This document shows positions 48,295 to 49,022 of a DNA stretch of 49,022 bases, piece after piece. The notes below the pieces were generated by a model. The model saw only the letters and a list, made by a program, of their open reading frames with translations. It made no database searches and had not been told where the DNA came from. This DNA comes from Phycisphaera mikurensis NBRC 102666 (lineage in GTDB: Bacteria > Planctomycetota > Phycisphaerae > Phycisphaerales > SM1A02), in assembly GCA_945890745.1 (NCBI GenBank), contig CAMDCW010000003.1:1-49022 (forward strand), given 5' to 3'. Position 1 is the first letter of the stretch, and each line of letters opens with the position of its first letter. Both the position numbers and the translations under genes were made by a program.

Positions 48295-49022
48295 TTACAG
48301 ACTAACGCGAACCCGCTGCGCAGCATTCCGCGCCTTTGAAGTCACGCCAAAACCTGATTTTGCCGCACGTCCAGAGTTTAACAGAACATGTTTGCAAACG
48401 GACGTTGTATCGGCAGACGCGGTCTTGGCGGACACCCTGACCGAAGCCGCCGCATCGCCAGCGCGCGCATCGGACACAGCCGCGCGCCACCATTGCAACA
48501 GTCGCTCGCGCGCCGCGCCAACCGGAACCCCGTAGGCGTCACACATGAGACCAGCAAATTCATCGCGCGCGCTGATCGTTCCCAGTCGCTGCCACGTCGC
48601 TAGCGCACGAGCGCCCCGGCTCCATGCCGCGTGGTCGCCAGGCGCCGGAAGTGCACGCAATTGCGATGCCGAAACCCGAATCGCCTGGGCAGACATCCCC
48701 GCACCGGCGTGTCGCCACCATGCTTCGGCGGCCGTGGCTGGCGCCAACAAGGCGGCCGCCACCTTCCACAGATCGGCGGTGCGCTTTGGCGTCACGGTGA
48801 TCGCCGGGGTTGACGGCATGGCAATGCCCTTCGCATCCACCCACGCCTCAATCGCTCGGGTCTGGGTCGCCACCAGAATTTTGGGGCCCTTTCGTGCAAG
48901 CACCCACGGACCGAGCACGGCATCGTTCATCAGTTCGTTCGTTCGAATGATCGGCCCAAAGAAGGTCTGTCCGTGGATACGCACCGGCCGGGCTCCCCAG
49001 TCCAGGCGAGCGGCGCCGATCG
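48295..49022 (-). CDS. C-terminal part of a possible N6-adenine DNA methyltransferase-like protein (truncated by the window edge)
   Basis: Frame stays open upstream of the ORF-track GTG start (...IGAARLDWGARPVRIHGQTFFGPIIRTNELMNDAVLGPWVLAR) to position 49022; VATQTRAIEAWVD and AIRVSASQLRALPAPGD resemble target-recognition regions of such methylases. Confidence 0.45.
   Translation of the reverse strand, partial: IGAARLDWGARPVRIHGQTFFGPIIRTNELMNDAVLGPWVLARKGPKILVATQTRAIEAWVDAKGIAMPSTPAITVTPKRTADLWKVAAALLAPATAAEAWWRHAGAGMSAQAIRVSASQLRALPAPGDHAAWSRGARALATWQRLGTISARDEFAGLMCDAYGVPVGAARERLLQWWRAAVSDARAGDAAASVRVSAKTASADTTSVCKHVLLNSGRAAKSGFGVTSKARNAAQRVRVSL

Noticed and set aside
1-49022. CRISPR arrays, transposases, integrases, rRNA operons, toxin-antitoxin or defence islands
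   Set aside because: None seen; no regularly spaced direct repeats and no matching protein motifs.

Overview
49 kb of GC-rich bacterial chromosome. Gene content and order suggest Planctomycetota, Phycisphaerae-like (inference: dockerin-tailed secreted proteins, fused SecDF, DUF3299 and DUF3553 proteins, A/T/P-rich linkers). The window is mostly compact housekeeping DNA. Main blocks: ABC transporter + DUF3299 + two tandem M14 peptidases; recG / xseA-xseB; prepilin peptidase; OmpA-like lipoprotein; MCE protein; NUDIX + M50-like + rhomboid + tgt + yajC + secDF + LysM; dockerin-tailed metalloprotease; smc; FlgI-like/HEAT lipoprotein; tRNA-Val; hrpA; dockerin-tailed secreted protein; ubiB; DUF3553; YmdB-like phosphoesterase; fused 5-oxoprolinase/hydantoinase with an ACT protein; waaA-thiL-tsaE; Fur-like regulator; lysC; and a truncated methylase-like gene at the right edge. 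I saw no mobile element, CRISPR array or obvious defence island. The best novel candidates are: (1) a stand-alone intergenic transcription unit at ~35.62-35.79 kb with a promoter, mutually exclusive pairings and an intrinsic terminator; (2) an M50 site-2-protease homologue whose HExxH is RExxR; (3) a translationally coupled pair of M14 peptidases, one lacking the HxxE zinc motif (the other was missed by the ORF track because it starts at GTG and leaves the window); (4) a TsaE-YacG fusion; (5) a FlgI-like/HEAT lipoprotein away from any flagellar operon. All family calls come from motif recognition by eye; no database search was run.
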